Shown: in pieces, positions 47,247 through 54,967 of the stretch
Layout of the letters: every line of letters begins with the position of its first letter
Numbering within the stretch: the first letter of the stretch is position 1
Assembly (NCBI GenBank): GCA_014946745.1
Contig: JADCRD010000001.1
Coordinates: 2,478,427-2,542,426 of the forward strand
Length of the DNA: 64,000 nt
Direction: 5' to 3'
Source of the DNA: Lysobacterales bacterium
GTDB lineage: Bacteria; Pseudomonadota; Gammaproteobacteria; Xanthomonadales; Xanthomonadaceae
The notes under the pieces: generated by a model
What the model saw: the letters and a program-made list of their open reading frames with translations, nothing else
Told to the model about the DNA's origin: nothing
Database searches by the model: none
Program-made: the position numbers and the translations under genes

Positions 47247-48851
47247 ATGTATCTGCAGTTCTACGGCCTCGCCGAGCCGCCCTTCTCGATCACGCCCGAC
47301 CCGCGCTTCGTGTTCCTGTCCGAGCGCCACCGGGATGCGCTCGCGCATCTGCTGTACGGCATCGGCCAGGGCGGCAGTGGTGGCTTCGTGCAGCTCACGG
47401 GCGACGTGGGCACCGGCAAGACCACGCTCTGCCGCTTGCTGCTGGAGCAGATGCCGGCCGACACCCGCGTCGCCCTCGTGCTGAACCCGCGGCTGTCGCC
47501 GGTCGAGCTGGTCGAGAGCATCTGCGAGGAGCTGAAGCTCGATGTCGAGCCGATCCGCGGCAGCCTGAAGGGCCTGGTCGATCGCTTGAACGCCTACCTG
47601 CTGCGCGCCTATGGGGAAGGCCTGCGGGTGGTGCTGATCATCGACGAGGCGCAGAACCTGAGTTTCGAGGCGCTGGAGCAGGTGCGTCTGTTGACCAACC
47701 TTGAAACCGCGACCCAGAAGCTGCTGCAGATCATCCTGCTGGGTCAGCCCGAACTGCGCGAGACGCTGGCGCGACCGGAGCTGAGGCAGCTGACCCAGCG
47801 CATCACCGCGCGCTTCCATCTGACGCCCCTGTCGGCGGACGAGACCGCGGACTATCTGCGTCACCGGCTGTCGGTGGCGGGCTGCCCGCGCTTTCCGTTC
47901 TCGCGGCTGGCGGTGCGGCGCATCCACCAGCATGCGGGCGGGGTGCCGCGCCTCATCAACGTGATTGCGGATCGCGCGCTGACCGCCGGCTATGTCGGCG
48001 AACTCAGCCAGATCGGCGAGCACGAGGTCGAGCGTGCGGCGCGCGAGGCGCTGGCCTCACCGGTGCGGCGGGCGCGCCCCTGGCTGCTGAGCGTCACCGC
48101 AGCGGTCGCTTTTGCGCTGGTGTTCGCCCTGCTCTGGCGTGGGCGCGAGGCGGTCACTGAAGCCGCCCCCGAAGCGCCCGCGAGCGCCACGACGAGCCCC
48201 GCCAACCCGGCGCAGAGCGCGCTGATCGATGAGGCCGGGCTGCGCTCGCTGATCGAGGGCAGCGACGGTGCCAGCTTCGCGGCCTGGAACCATCTGCTTG
48301 CGCTGTGGACCCTGCGCGCCCGCGAGGCCGACGTGCGCACCGCCCAGCGCTGCCCGCTGGAGCTGGGCGCGGGCGTCTACTGCCTGCGCGCGGCCGGCAA
48401 CTTGGCCAAACTCGAAACCCTGCGGCGCCCGGTGCTGCTGCGCCTCACCTCGGGCAATCGCGAGGCCTGGGCGGTGCTGCTCGGCAGCGGTGAAGCGCGG
48501 GTGCGCCTGCTGCTCGACGGCGAGACGATCGAAGCGCCGCGCGCCCTGTTCGAGCGCCTGTGGCTGGGCGAATTCCACGTGATCTGGCGAGCGCCGGGCT
48601 TCATCAGCGGCAATCTGCGCCGCGGCGATGCCGGCCCTGCCGTCGATTGGCTCGCGCAGCGTCTGCTCGAAGCGCGCCATCTCAGCGAGCTCTCGCCCGG
48701 GCCGCAGAGCTTCGACGCCGCGATCGAGCAGGCGGTGCGCCGTCTGCAGGCCGCGCATGGCCTGGTGCCGGACGGCATCGTCGGTCCCGAGACCCTGCTC
48801 GCGGCGACCAGCCACAAGGCAGGCGGGCCGCGCCTGCGGCGCCTGCGCTGA
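47247..48851 (+). CDS. ExeA/GspA-type ATPase with C-terminal peptidoglycan-binding domain
   Basis: A 534-residue inner-membrane protein. It has an AAA ATPase (Walker A 'TGDVGTGKTTLC', 52-59; Walker B 'VVLIIDEAQNL'), one span near 275-294 ('WLLSVTAAVAFALVFALLW') and a periplasmic part ending in a peptidoglycan-binding fold ('AAIEQAVRRLQAAHGLVPDG'). In Aeromonas, ExeA with ExeB binds peptidoglycan and helps place the type II secretin. It is paired with the GspB gene at 49049. The start MYLQFYGL is preferred to a TTG four codons earlier. Confidence 0.88.
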   Translation: MYLQFYGLAEPPFSITPDPRFVFLSERHRDALAHLLYGIGQGGSGGFVQLTGDVGTGKTTLCRLLLEQMPADTRVALVLNPRLSPVELVESICEELKLDVEPIRGSLKGLVDRLNAYLLRAYGEGLRVVLIIDEAQNLSFEALEQVRLLTNLETATQKLLQIILLGQPELRETLARPELRQLTQRITARFHLTPLSADETADYLRHRLSVAGCPRFPFSRLAVRRIHQHAGGVPRLINVIADRALTAGYVGELSQIGEHEVERAAREALASPVRRARPWLLSVTAAVAFALVFALLWRGREAVTEAAPEAPASATTSPANPAQSALIDEAGLRSLIEGSDGASFAAWNHLLALWTLRAREADVRTAQRCPLELGAGVYCLRAAGNLAKLETLRRPVLLRLTSGNREAWAVLLGSGEARVRLLLDGETIEAPRALFERLWLGEFHVIWRAPGFISGNLRRGDAGPAVDWLAQRLLEARHLSELSPGPQSFDAAIEQAVRRLQAAHGLVPDGIVGPETLLAATSHKAGGPRLRRLR

Positions 48852-49048
48852 GCGCCCGCCGTGCATCAAGGCCCATCGCCCAGCCGCGCAGATGAGTTCG
48901 CCGCCCACGCGCAGCCGTGCGCGGCTGCCTTGAACCCGCCGGCACAGCATCGTGTGATGCCAGCCTCGTTCGCGACGCGGATGGCAGCGGACGCAGCCGC
49001 AGCCACGCCCACAGGACGTGGGATCCTCAAGCACTCCGAGCGCTCTCC

Positions 49049-49966
49049 ATGTCCCTGATTCTAGAAGCCCTCAAGAAGTCCGAAGCGGAGCGCCAGCGCG
49101 GGCGCGCGCCCGGCCTGCTTGACCTGCAGCTGCGCGCGCCGCGGCGCCGATCGAAGGCGGGGCTGCTGACGGTTCTGAGCGCACTGGTGCTTGCGGCTGT
49201 GGGCGCAGGCTACGGGTTCGCCCTGCTCCGCGCGCCGGCCGAAGCGCCGCTGGCGGCTGCCGCGCCAGCGCCTTCTGCAGTCGCCGAAGCGGCACCCGCA
49301 CCGTCCGCGCCAACGGCCACCGCTGCACCCGAGCATGCGGCGGCAGCCGAATCCAAGGATGCGGAGAGCGCTACGCCCGCATCGCGCCTGCCCAGCGACC
49401 CCGGCTTCGATTCGGTCGAGCGCGAGGCCAGACCGCAGCTGGCGGTGGCCCTGACCGACCCGGTCGCTACGGCGCAAACGCCGGCGCCGGCAGCGAGCGT
49501 GCCGCCGCCCGACGCGTCCGTCGACGCGCCGGCCGCCGCACCCGGCGCACCATTGCCTGCGACCGCAGCGATGCCCGCGACCAGCGCCGATCCAGCAGAC
49601 GCCGCGCAGGCAGCGGCGGAGCCCGCAGCGCCGCAAGCGCCCACGCTTGCGGTCGCGGCCGAGCGGGACTCCGCCGCCTCGGCTCCGACTGCGGCAGGCC
49701 TTGAGCCGGTCGCGCCGCCTGCCGCCCCGAGCGATTCACCGCCGCCGCTCTCCAGCCTGGACCACGAAGCACGTGGCCGCCTGCCGCCGCTCAAGGTCAG
49801 CATGCATGTGTTCGCCGAAGACCCGGCTGGGCGCGTGGTGATCATCGATGGCCGTCGCCTGCGCGAGGGCGATGCCATGGACTCGCGCCTGCGCCTTGCG
49901 GAAATCCGTCGCGAGGGCAGCGTGCTGGAGCTCGAAGGTCGCCGCTATCTGTTGCCGCGCCCATGA
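49049..49966 (+). CDS. GspB/ExeB-like type II secretion accessory protein
   Basis: A 305-residue protein that starts with the typical 'MSLILEALKKSEAERQRG'. It has one membrane span (about 33-52), a very long Ala/Pro linker (about 55-240) and a C-terminal GspB domain ('LKVSMHVFAEDPAGRVVIID' and 'GRRLREGDAMDSRLRLAEIR'). GspB works with GspA/ExeA in secretin assembly. The Ala/Pro linker could span the cell wall. It lies 197 bp after the ExeA-like gene; no other T2SS genes are in the window. Confidence 0.88.
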   Translation: MSLILEALKKSEAERQRGRAPGLLDLQLRAPRRRSKAGLLTVLSALVLAAVGAGYGFALLRAPAEAPLAAAAPAPSAVAEAAPAPSAPTATAAPEHAAAAESKDAESATPASRLPSDPGFDSVEREARPQLAVALTDPVATAQTPAPAASVPPPDASVDAPAAAPGAPLPATAAMPATSADPADAAQAAAEPAAPQAPTLAVAAERDSAASAPTAAGLEPVAPPAAPSDSPPPLSSLDHEARGRLPPLKVSMHVFAEDPAGRVVIIDGRRLREGDAMDSRLRLAEIRREGSVLELEGRRYLLPRP

Positions 49967-49976
49967 GTCAGAGCGC

Positions 49977-50666
49977 ATGAACGTGTTCGTCAACGTGCCC
50001 GGCCGGCGCCGGCCCCAAGGCCGCTGGGTGACGCCACTCATCGTTGCGCTAAGCATGGCCGGCTTCGTCTGGCTGGCGCCGCTCGAACCCGCCGCCCGCG
50101 CCGAGTTCCTGCTGCGCTGGGGCACGGTGCCGGCCTCGCTGTTCTCGCCCTCGGTGCTGACCTCGGCCCTGCTCGACGGACGCGCATTCAGTCTGGTGAG
50201 CGCTTTGTTCCTGCACGCCAACTGGCTGCATCTTCTGGGCAACCTGCTGTTCCTGCTGATCTTCGGCCTGCCCGCCGAGCGCAGCCTCGGGCCGCTGCGC
50301 TTTCTCGCGGTGTTCTTCTTCTGTGGGGTCGCGGCGAACTTGAGCGCCGCCTGGTCGCTGGATGGAACCGCCGCAGTCATCATCGGCTCCAGCGGCGCGG
50401 TGTCGGGCCTGATCGGCGCCTTTCTCGTGCTTTTCCCGCGCGCGGAGCTCGCCATTGTTCTGCCGCTCGGGGTGTTCCTCGAGTTCGTGCGCACGCCAGC
50501 CTCGGTGCTGATCGGCATCTGGGCGCTGCTGCAGCTGATGTTCGCCTACGTCGGCCCGACCTTCGGCGCGGTGGCGTGGTGGGCGCATCTCGCCGGCTTC
50601 GCGCTGGGCATGATCCTTGCCTTGCTGATGCGACGCGGCGTCGAACGCAAGCTGCGCCGCAGCTAG
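49977..50666 (+). CDS. Rhomboid family intramembrane serine protease
   Basis: A 229-residue protein with about six spans. It has the rhomboid 'HANWLHLLGNLLFL' (His85, Asn89), catalytic Ser139 in 'GSSGAVSGLIGAF' and His204 in 'WWAHLAGFALG'. It begins 10 bp after gspB and probably shares its transcript. Its TAG stop lies in the CTAG at the border of the MITE-like repeat. Substrates are unknown. Confidence 0.93.
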   Translation: MNVFVNVPGRRRPQGRWVTPLIVALSMAGFVWLAPLEPAARAEFLLRWGTVPASLFSPSVLTSALLDGRAFSLVSALFLHANWLHLLGNLLFLLIFGLPAERSLGPLRFLAVFFFCGVAANLSAAWSLDGTAAVIIGSSGAVSGLIGAFLVLFPRAELAIVLPLGVFLEFVRTPASVLIGIWALLQLMFAYVGPTFGAVAWWAHLAGFALGMILALLMRRGVERKLRRS

Positions 50667-50820
50667 CAGGCTGTTAAAGAACAGCCTGCCAGCCCGGCCA
50701 GGCATGGCCGGGACGACGAAGCAAGCGCGTAAGCGATGGCTTTGTCGTGAGGCGGTACGGACCTGCGCCGGACCGCCGACTAGAAAACTCCCCGGAAGGG
50801 AGTTTTTCAACACGCTGCTA
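50665..50820 (+). repeat. MITE-like dispersed repeat, copy 2, flanked by CTAG
   Basis: A 156-bp element with imperfect terminal inverted repeats (AGCAGGCTGTTAAAGAA... and the complement of AGCAGCGTGTTGAAAAA), flanked by CTAG on both sides. The flanks would be a 4-bp target duplication of the kind seen with IS5-type transposases. It encodes no protein. It is the inverted partner of 3092-3249. The left CTAG supplies the rhomboid stop codon. Confidence 0.8.
50784..50808. terminator. Terminator-like hairpin inside the MITE-like repeat
   Basis: GAAAACTCCC-CGGAA-GGGAGTTTTT forms an A/T-flanked GC stem that can end transcription from either side. It closes the gspA-gspB-rhomboid unit. Confidence 0.8.
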
Positions 50821-50850
50821 GCGGCTCTGCGGGCGGACCGCGAGCCAACT

Positions 50851-50880
50851 TTTACGGGGACCCCGCGTGAAGCCTATACT
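50851..50880 (+). promoter_or_regulatory. Promoter of the DUF1820-NYN genes
   Basis: TTTACG (50851-50856) and TATACT (50875-50880) with an 18-bp spacer, immediately after the repeat. Predicted initiation is near 50887, about 39 nt before the ATG. Confidence 0.6.
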
Positions 50881-50925
50881 CCGCCGTTCGCCCTCGACCA
50901 GCTTCGCCCTTTAGCCCCCGTTTGC

Positions 50926-51246
50926 ATGAGCAGCCGTCTGTACAAAGTCACCTTCCTCAATGCCGGCAAGATCTACGAGCTCTACGCACGTCGCGTGGTC
51001 AGCAGCGCGCTGTGGGGCTTCACCGAGGTCGCCGAGCTGGTGTTCGACGCCAACGATTCGCTGGTGGTCGATCCGACCGAGGAACGGCTGCGCAGCGAGT
51101 TCGGCGACACCCGCGTCCTGCACCTCCCCATGCAGTCCATCGTCCGCGTCGAGGAAGTCGAGCGCCGCGGTCAGCTGAGCATCCGCGACTCCGCCACCGG
51201 CGAGAGCGTCATCACCCCCTTCCCGATGCCGGGAAAACCGCGCTGA
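50926..51246 (+). CDS. DUF1820 family protein
   Basis: A 106-residue cytosolic protein with the family pattern 'YKVTFLNAGKIYELYARRV', 'GFTEVAELVFD', 'VVDPTEERLRSEFGDTRVLH' and 'PMQSIVRVEEVERRG'. The function is unknown across gammaproteobacteria; the fold is predicted to be mostly beta. It lies 18 bp before the NYN gene, so the two are probably co-transcribed. Confidence 0.9.
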   Translation: MSSRLYKVTFLNAGKIYELYARRVVSSALWGFTEVAELVFDANDSLVVDPTEERLRSEFGDTRVLHLPMQSIVRVEEVERRGQLSIRDSATGESVITPFPMPGKPR

Positions 51247-51264
51247 CCGCGCCCCACGAACCCC

Positions 51265-52134
51265 ATGGACGCTTGCATGAACCGAGTTGCCGTTTTCATC
51301 GACGCCGGCTACCTCTACGCCTCCGCCATCAAGCTGCTCACCGGCATCAAGCAGTCCCGCAGTGCGATCACGCTGTCCTACGAGGACTTCCTCGAGTACA
51401 TCATCAAGCAGTCCGAAGCGCTGACCCGCCGCGAGCTGCTGCGCGTCTACTGGTATGACGGCACCAGCTCGGGCCCGACCGGCGCCCACCGCAAGCTGGC
51501 CTACCAGGCCAACGTCAAGCTGCGGCTGGGCATGGTCAGCTTGGCCGGTGAACAGAAGGGCGTCGACTCGCTGCTGATCATGGACATGGCCAACCTGGCG
51601 CAGAACCGCGCGATGAGCGATGCGGTGGTGCTGACCGGCGACGAGGACATCCGCGTCGGCGTGGTGCTGGCCCAGCAGTACGGCGTGCGCGTGCATCTGG
51701 TCGGCATCGCCGACCCGGACGGCGAGCGCAACCAGAGCTCGATGCTGCAGCAGGAAGCCGACACCACGGGCCTCATTGGTCTCGAAGAGCTGCAGAAGTT
51801 CGCCACGGTGAACGACCGCAGCAGCAGCGAGCACGGCGAGGACGACGAGTACGGCGACGATCCGGCCGCCGCAGCCATGGTCCAGCAGCTGCTGGATGAG
51901 GCCGCCGCCTCGCTGATCGCGATGCTGAACCCGGACGAGCTGATCCAGGCGCGGATCGGCCTTGGCACCGGCGCGCAGTCGGTGCCGCCGATGCTCGACC
52001 GCCAGCTGCTCACGGTCGGTCGCCAGCGCATGCAGCGCGATCTGATGCCGCACGAGAAGCGCCAGCTGCGCGCGCGCTTCGTCACCCAGCTGAAGCGCGC
52101 CGCCCCCGATCCGAACGAGCCCGCCGAGGGCTGA
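51265..52134 (+). CDS. NYN (PIN-like) domain protein
   Basis: A 289-residue protein with a NYN/DUF88 nuclease-like domain: 'AVFIDAGYLYASA' (first Asp), 'KGVDSLLIMDMANLA' and 'DAVVLTGDEDIRVGVVLAQQ' (acidic metal-binding residues). A C-terminal acidic linker ('EHGEDDEYGDD') and a helical tail follow. It is predicted to cut RNA. A second start (MNRVAVF, 51277) is possible. It is paired with the DUF1820 gene. Confidence 0.85.
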   Translation: MDACMNRVAVFIDAGYLYASAIKLLTGIKQSRSAITLSYEDFLEYIIKQSEALTRRELLRVYWYDGTSSGPTGAHRKLAYQANVKLRLGMVSLAGEQKGVDSLLIMDMANLAQNRAMSDAVVLTGDEDIRVGVVLAQQYGVRVHLVGIADPDGERNQSSMLQQEADTTGLIGLEELQKFATVNDRSSSEHGEDDEYGDDPAAAAMVQQLLDEAAASLIAMLNPDELIQARIGLGTGAQSVPPMLDRQLLTVGRQRMQRDLMPHEKRQLRARFVTQLKRAAPDPNEPAEG

Positions 52135-52156
52135 TCGGACGCGCCTTCGGGCGCCG

Positions 52157-52585
52157 CTACTTCACCAGCAGCACGGGCACCTTCGACAGGTGCACTACGC
52201 GCGTCGCGACCGAGCCCATCAGCAGGTTGGAGACGGCGCCCATGCCGCGCGTGCCCATGATCACGGTGTCGCAGCCGTGGACCTCGACGGCGCGCGCGAC
52301 CTGCTCGGCGACGCCACCCAGTGCCGTATGCAGATGCGCTTCGATGCCCGCCGCAGCCAGCATCTCGCGCCCGCCCGCCAGCACTTCTTCGGCGGCGCGC
52401 AGGGCGGCGCGGCGCAGGCTGTCGAGCAGGCTGGCGGTGAGGTAATCGCCGTAGACCACCGGCTCGTCCTGCACGTTGAGCAGGTGGACCGACAGCCGTC
52501 CGTACTCGCGGAAGAAATCGATCGCGTACTGCAGGGCGCGCTTGGCGCCGTCGGAACCATCGAAAGGAATCAGAACGCTGCGCAT
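52157..52585 (-). CDS. Universal stress protein (UspA family)
   Basis: A 142-residue single Usp domain with 'MRSVLIPFDGSDGAKRAL' and the ATP-binding pattern G-2X-G-9X-G-S/T in 'GTRGMGAVSNLLMGSVA', so it probably binds ATP. The start at 52585 is preceded by GAGGAGAGG. It is transcribed towards the NYN gene and divergent from the diguanylate cyclase. Confidence 0.93.
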   Translation of the reverse strand: MRSVLIPFDGSDGAKRALQYAIDFFREYGRLSVHLLNVQDEPVVYGDYLTASLLDSLRRAALRAAEEVLAGGREMLAAAGIEAHLHTALGGVAEQVARAVEVHGCDTVIMGTRGMGAVSNLLMGSVATRVVHLSKVPVLLVK

Positions 52586-52726
52586 GGCCTCTCCTCGCTG
52601 GGTTCGACCGGCCGGTCGGAGCATGCAGTGTGGACTGCGGAACGCTGTCCGCCTTGAGTGAGGTCAAGACTGCGCACGGCACATGGCTTGCTTCGCCGAA
52701 CCGCGCCCCCGCCGCCCTGCCCTGCC

Positions 52727-54115
52727 ATGCCCGACAGCCAAGAACACTGGAAGGACAAATACCTCGACGCGATCGACCGCTTCGAGCGCGAGGAAGCGCG
52801 CTGGGGGCGCATGGACACGACGCTGCGCCGCGCCATCGGCCGCTTGAGCATTGCCTGTCGGGGGCTGGACAACCGGCTCGACGAAGAGCTCACCGAGCTG
52901 ACCCAGGCCATCCGCCAGAAAGTCGACATCGAGGTGCTGGATCGGCGCATCGACGCTTTGTCGGAAGCCATCGTCGCCCTCGACGAGGCGCCCGCTGCCC
53001 CCGCGTTTACGCCGCCGCCCGAGCTGAAGGCGATGGCCAGCCCGGCGCCGGCAGCCGCGCCCGCCGCGGCGCCGTCCGATCACGGCGCCGGCCTGTTGAA
53101 GCGCATGCTCGGCCAGCTGCGCCTGGAGCCGCCGCTGGCTGAGGAGATCGAAGCGCTGGGGGATCGCCTGCCCAGCGCCAGCGACAAAGACGCCCTCGGC
53201 GGCGTCGCCGATGCCCTGGCTGAGCTGATCAACCGCCAGCAGCAGCAGCTGGCCCGCGAGCGCCTCGGCATGGAGAGCCTGTTGGCCCAGGTCGACAGTC
53301 GGCTCGACGAGTTTGCGACCTATCTGCTGCAGGACCGCGACGCCCGCGTCGACGAACGCGCCAGCCGCAGCGAACTCAGCACGCGCATCAGCAGCGAAGT
53401 CGACTCGCTCGGCCGACAGACCCGCCAGGCGACCGAGCTTGAGCAGCTGAAGACCCAGGTGAGCACACGCCTGTCGGCGATCGACACCCACGTACAGGAC
53501 TACCGCAGTCGCGAGGAACAGCGCGTCGCCAAACTGGAGGAGCGCGGCGCGGCGATGCGTCTGCGCATCGACGAGCTGGAACGCGAGACCTCGCAGCTGC
53601 GCCAGTCGCTGCAGGCCGAACAGCAGATCGCCTCAACCGATCCGCTGACCCGCATCCCCAACCGTCTCGCCTATCAGCAGGCGCTGTCCGAGGAGATTTC
53701 TCGCTTCCGCCGCTTCGACCGCCCTCTCACCCTCGCGGTGTGGGACATCGACGCCTTCAAGTCCATCAATGACACCTACGGCCACAAGGCCGGCGACAAG
53801 GTGCTGTTCGCGGTCGCGCAGGTGCTGCGCAAACACCTGCGCAGCAGCGATTTCGTGGCGCGTGTGGGCGGCGAGGAGTTCGTCAGCCTGCTGCCGGGTG
53901 CCGAACTTGCCCAGGCCCAGCGCGTGTGCGAAGAGCTGCGCCGCAAGATCAGCGCGATCGGCTTCCACTTCGGCGGCACCCCAGTCAAGGTCACCGCCTC
54001 GGTCGGCCTCACCGCCCTGCGCGGCGACGACGACGGCGACAGCGTGTTCGAGCGCGCCGACCAGGCTCTGTATCAGGCCAAGCGCAATGGGCGGGATCGG
54101 TGTGAGGTGGGGTGA
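52727..54115 (+). CDS. Diguanylate cyclase with N-terminal coiled-coil region
   Basis: A 462-residue soluble protein. The first 300 residues are helical and coiled-coil-like, with an Ala/Pro break at about 95-120. A GGDEF domain follows (about 300-460): 'STDPLTRIPNRLAYQQALSE', active-site 'GGEEF' (381-385) and the product-inhibition I-site 'RSSD' (372-375). It should make cyclic di-GMP and be feedback-inhibited. No membrane segment is seen, so its input is cytosolic. It ends exactly where repeat element C begins. Confidence 0.95.
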   Translation: MPDSQEHWKDKYLDAIDRFEREEARWGRMDTTLRRAIGRLSIACRGLDNRLDEELTELTQAIRQKVDIEVLDRRIDALSEAIVALDEAPAAPAFTPPPELKAMASPAPAAAPAAAPSDHGAGLLKRMLGQLRLEPPLAEEIEALGDRLPSASDKDALGGVADALAELINRQQQQLARERLGMESLLAQVDSRLDEFATYLLQDRDARVDERASRSELSTRISSEVDSLGRQTRQATELEQLKTQVSTRLSAIDTHVQDYRSREEQRVAKLEERGAAMRLRIDELERETSQLRQSLQAEQQIASTDPLTRIPNRLAYQQALSEEISRFRRFDRPLTLAVWDIDAFKSINDTYGHKAGDKVLFAVAQVLRKHLRSSDFVARVGGEEFVSLLPGAELAQAQRVCEELRRKISAIGFHFGGTPVKVTASVGLTALRGDDDGDSVFERADQALYQAKRNGRDRCEVG

Positions 54116-54434
54116 TTGAGAGCTGGGATTGGGGATTGGGGATTCGACCGAAGGTCGCCAGGCCTTGGCGAGTGAGCGACTGAAGCAGCCTCAACCGCCT
54201 GGCTTAGGAAGCTCTGATTTGTCGGAGATTCTCGCGCGCCAGGGCGGCGCGCTCGCGGATCAGGCAGACACGTGTTTGATCCGGCGTCAGCGAGTTCGGA
54301 CCCGCGCCTGACTCGCGCCGTCTGACGAACTCCTGGATGGAACTGTTCAGACCGTGCCTAAGTCTCGAAGCGGGTCACCAACCTTGCGCGCTCTTTCGAA
54401 TCCCCAATCCCCAATCCCCAATCCCAGCTCTCAA
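54116..54434. repeat. Heptamer-bounded repeat element C
   Basis: The left end starts TTGAGAGCTGGGATTGGGGA and ends GATTCGA at 54147. The right end (54396-54434) is its inverse, TCGAATCCCC... to ...CAGCTCTCAA, with one extra heptamer. The core of about 250 bp holds no gene. The left end starts right after the stop of the diguanylate cyclase, and the right end contains the stop codon of the PAP2 gene. Confidence 0.85.
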
Positions 54435-54967
54435 GCAAACGGCCACCCCATCCCACCCAGCCACAGCGAGATACCACCGATACCGCAGGCGATGGCGGTC
54501 GCGGCCAGCACGTCGCTGGGATAGTGCAGCCCGAGCACGACGCGCGAGACGCCGACACTGGCGGTGAAGGGCACCAGCAGGGCGGCGAGCTGCGGGTAGT
54601 GCGCCAACGCGACCAGGCTGAAGGCCACCGCATGCAGGGTGTGCCCAGAGGGGAAGCTGAACTCGTCCAGCGGGCGCACCAGCGGGCGAATGCGCCGGTC
54701 CGAGGCGAAGGGGCGCGGCCGTCGGGTCCAGCGCTTCAGCGCACGGTACAGCAGCAGTGCCGCGGCGCCGGTGGCTGCCATATGGGCCGAAGCCGAAAGG
54801 CCGTTGTAGCCGTCCCAGAGCACGATGACCGCCATCAGCGCGTACCAGAACACGCCATCGCCCAGGCGGCTGACGGCCGAGAAGTAGGCGCGCACCCAAG
54901 CGCGGTGACCCCAGCGATTGGCGGCGAGGCAGAACGCGGCTTCGCCGCGGACTAGGCGGGAACTCAT
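54431..54967 (-). CDS. PAP2-family membrane phosphatase
   Basis: A 178-residue protein with about five spans and the three phosphatase motifs 'KRWTRRPRP', 'FPSGHT' and 'SRVVLGLHYPSDV'. Likely substrates are lipid phosphates such as phosphatidic acid or undecaprenyl diphosphate. The ATG overlaps the glycosyltransferase stop (ATGA) and has AAGGAGA upstream, so the two probably work together on a lipid-linked glycan or glycolipid. Confidence 0.9.
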   Translation of the reverse strand: MSSRLVRGEAAFCLAANRWGHRAWVRAYFSAVSRLGDGVFWYALMAVIVLWDGYNGLSASAHMAATGAAALLLYRALKRWTRRPRPFASDRRIRPLVRPLDEFSFPSGHTLHAVAFSLVALAHYPQLAALLVPFTASVGVSRVVLGLHYPSDVLAATAIACGIGGISLWLGGMGWPFA

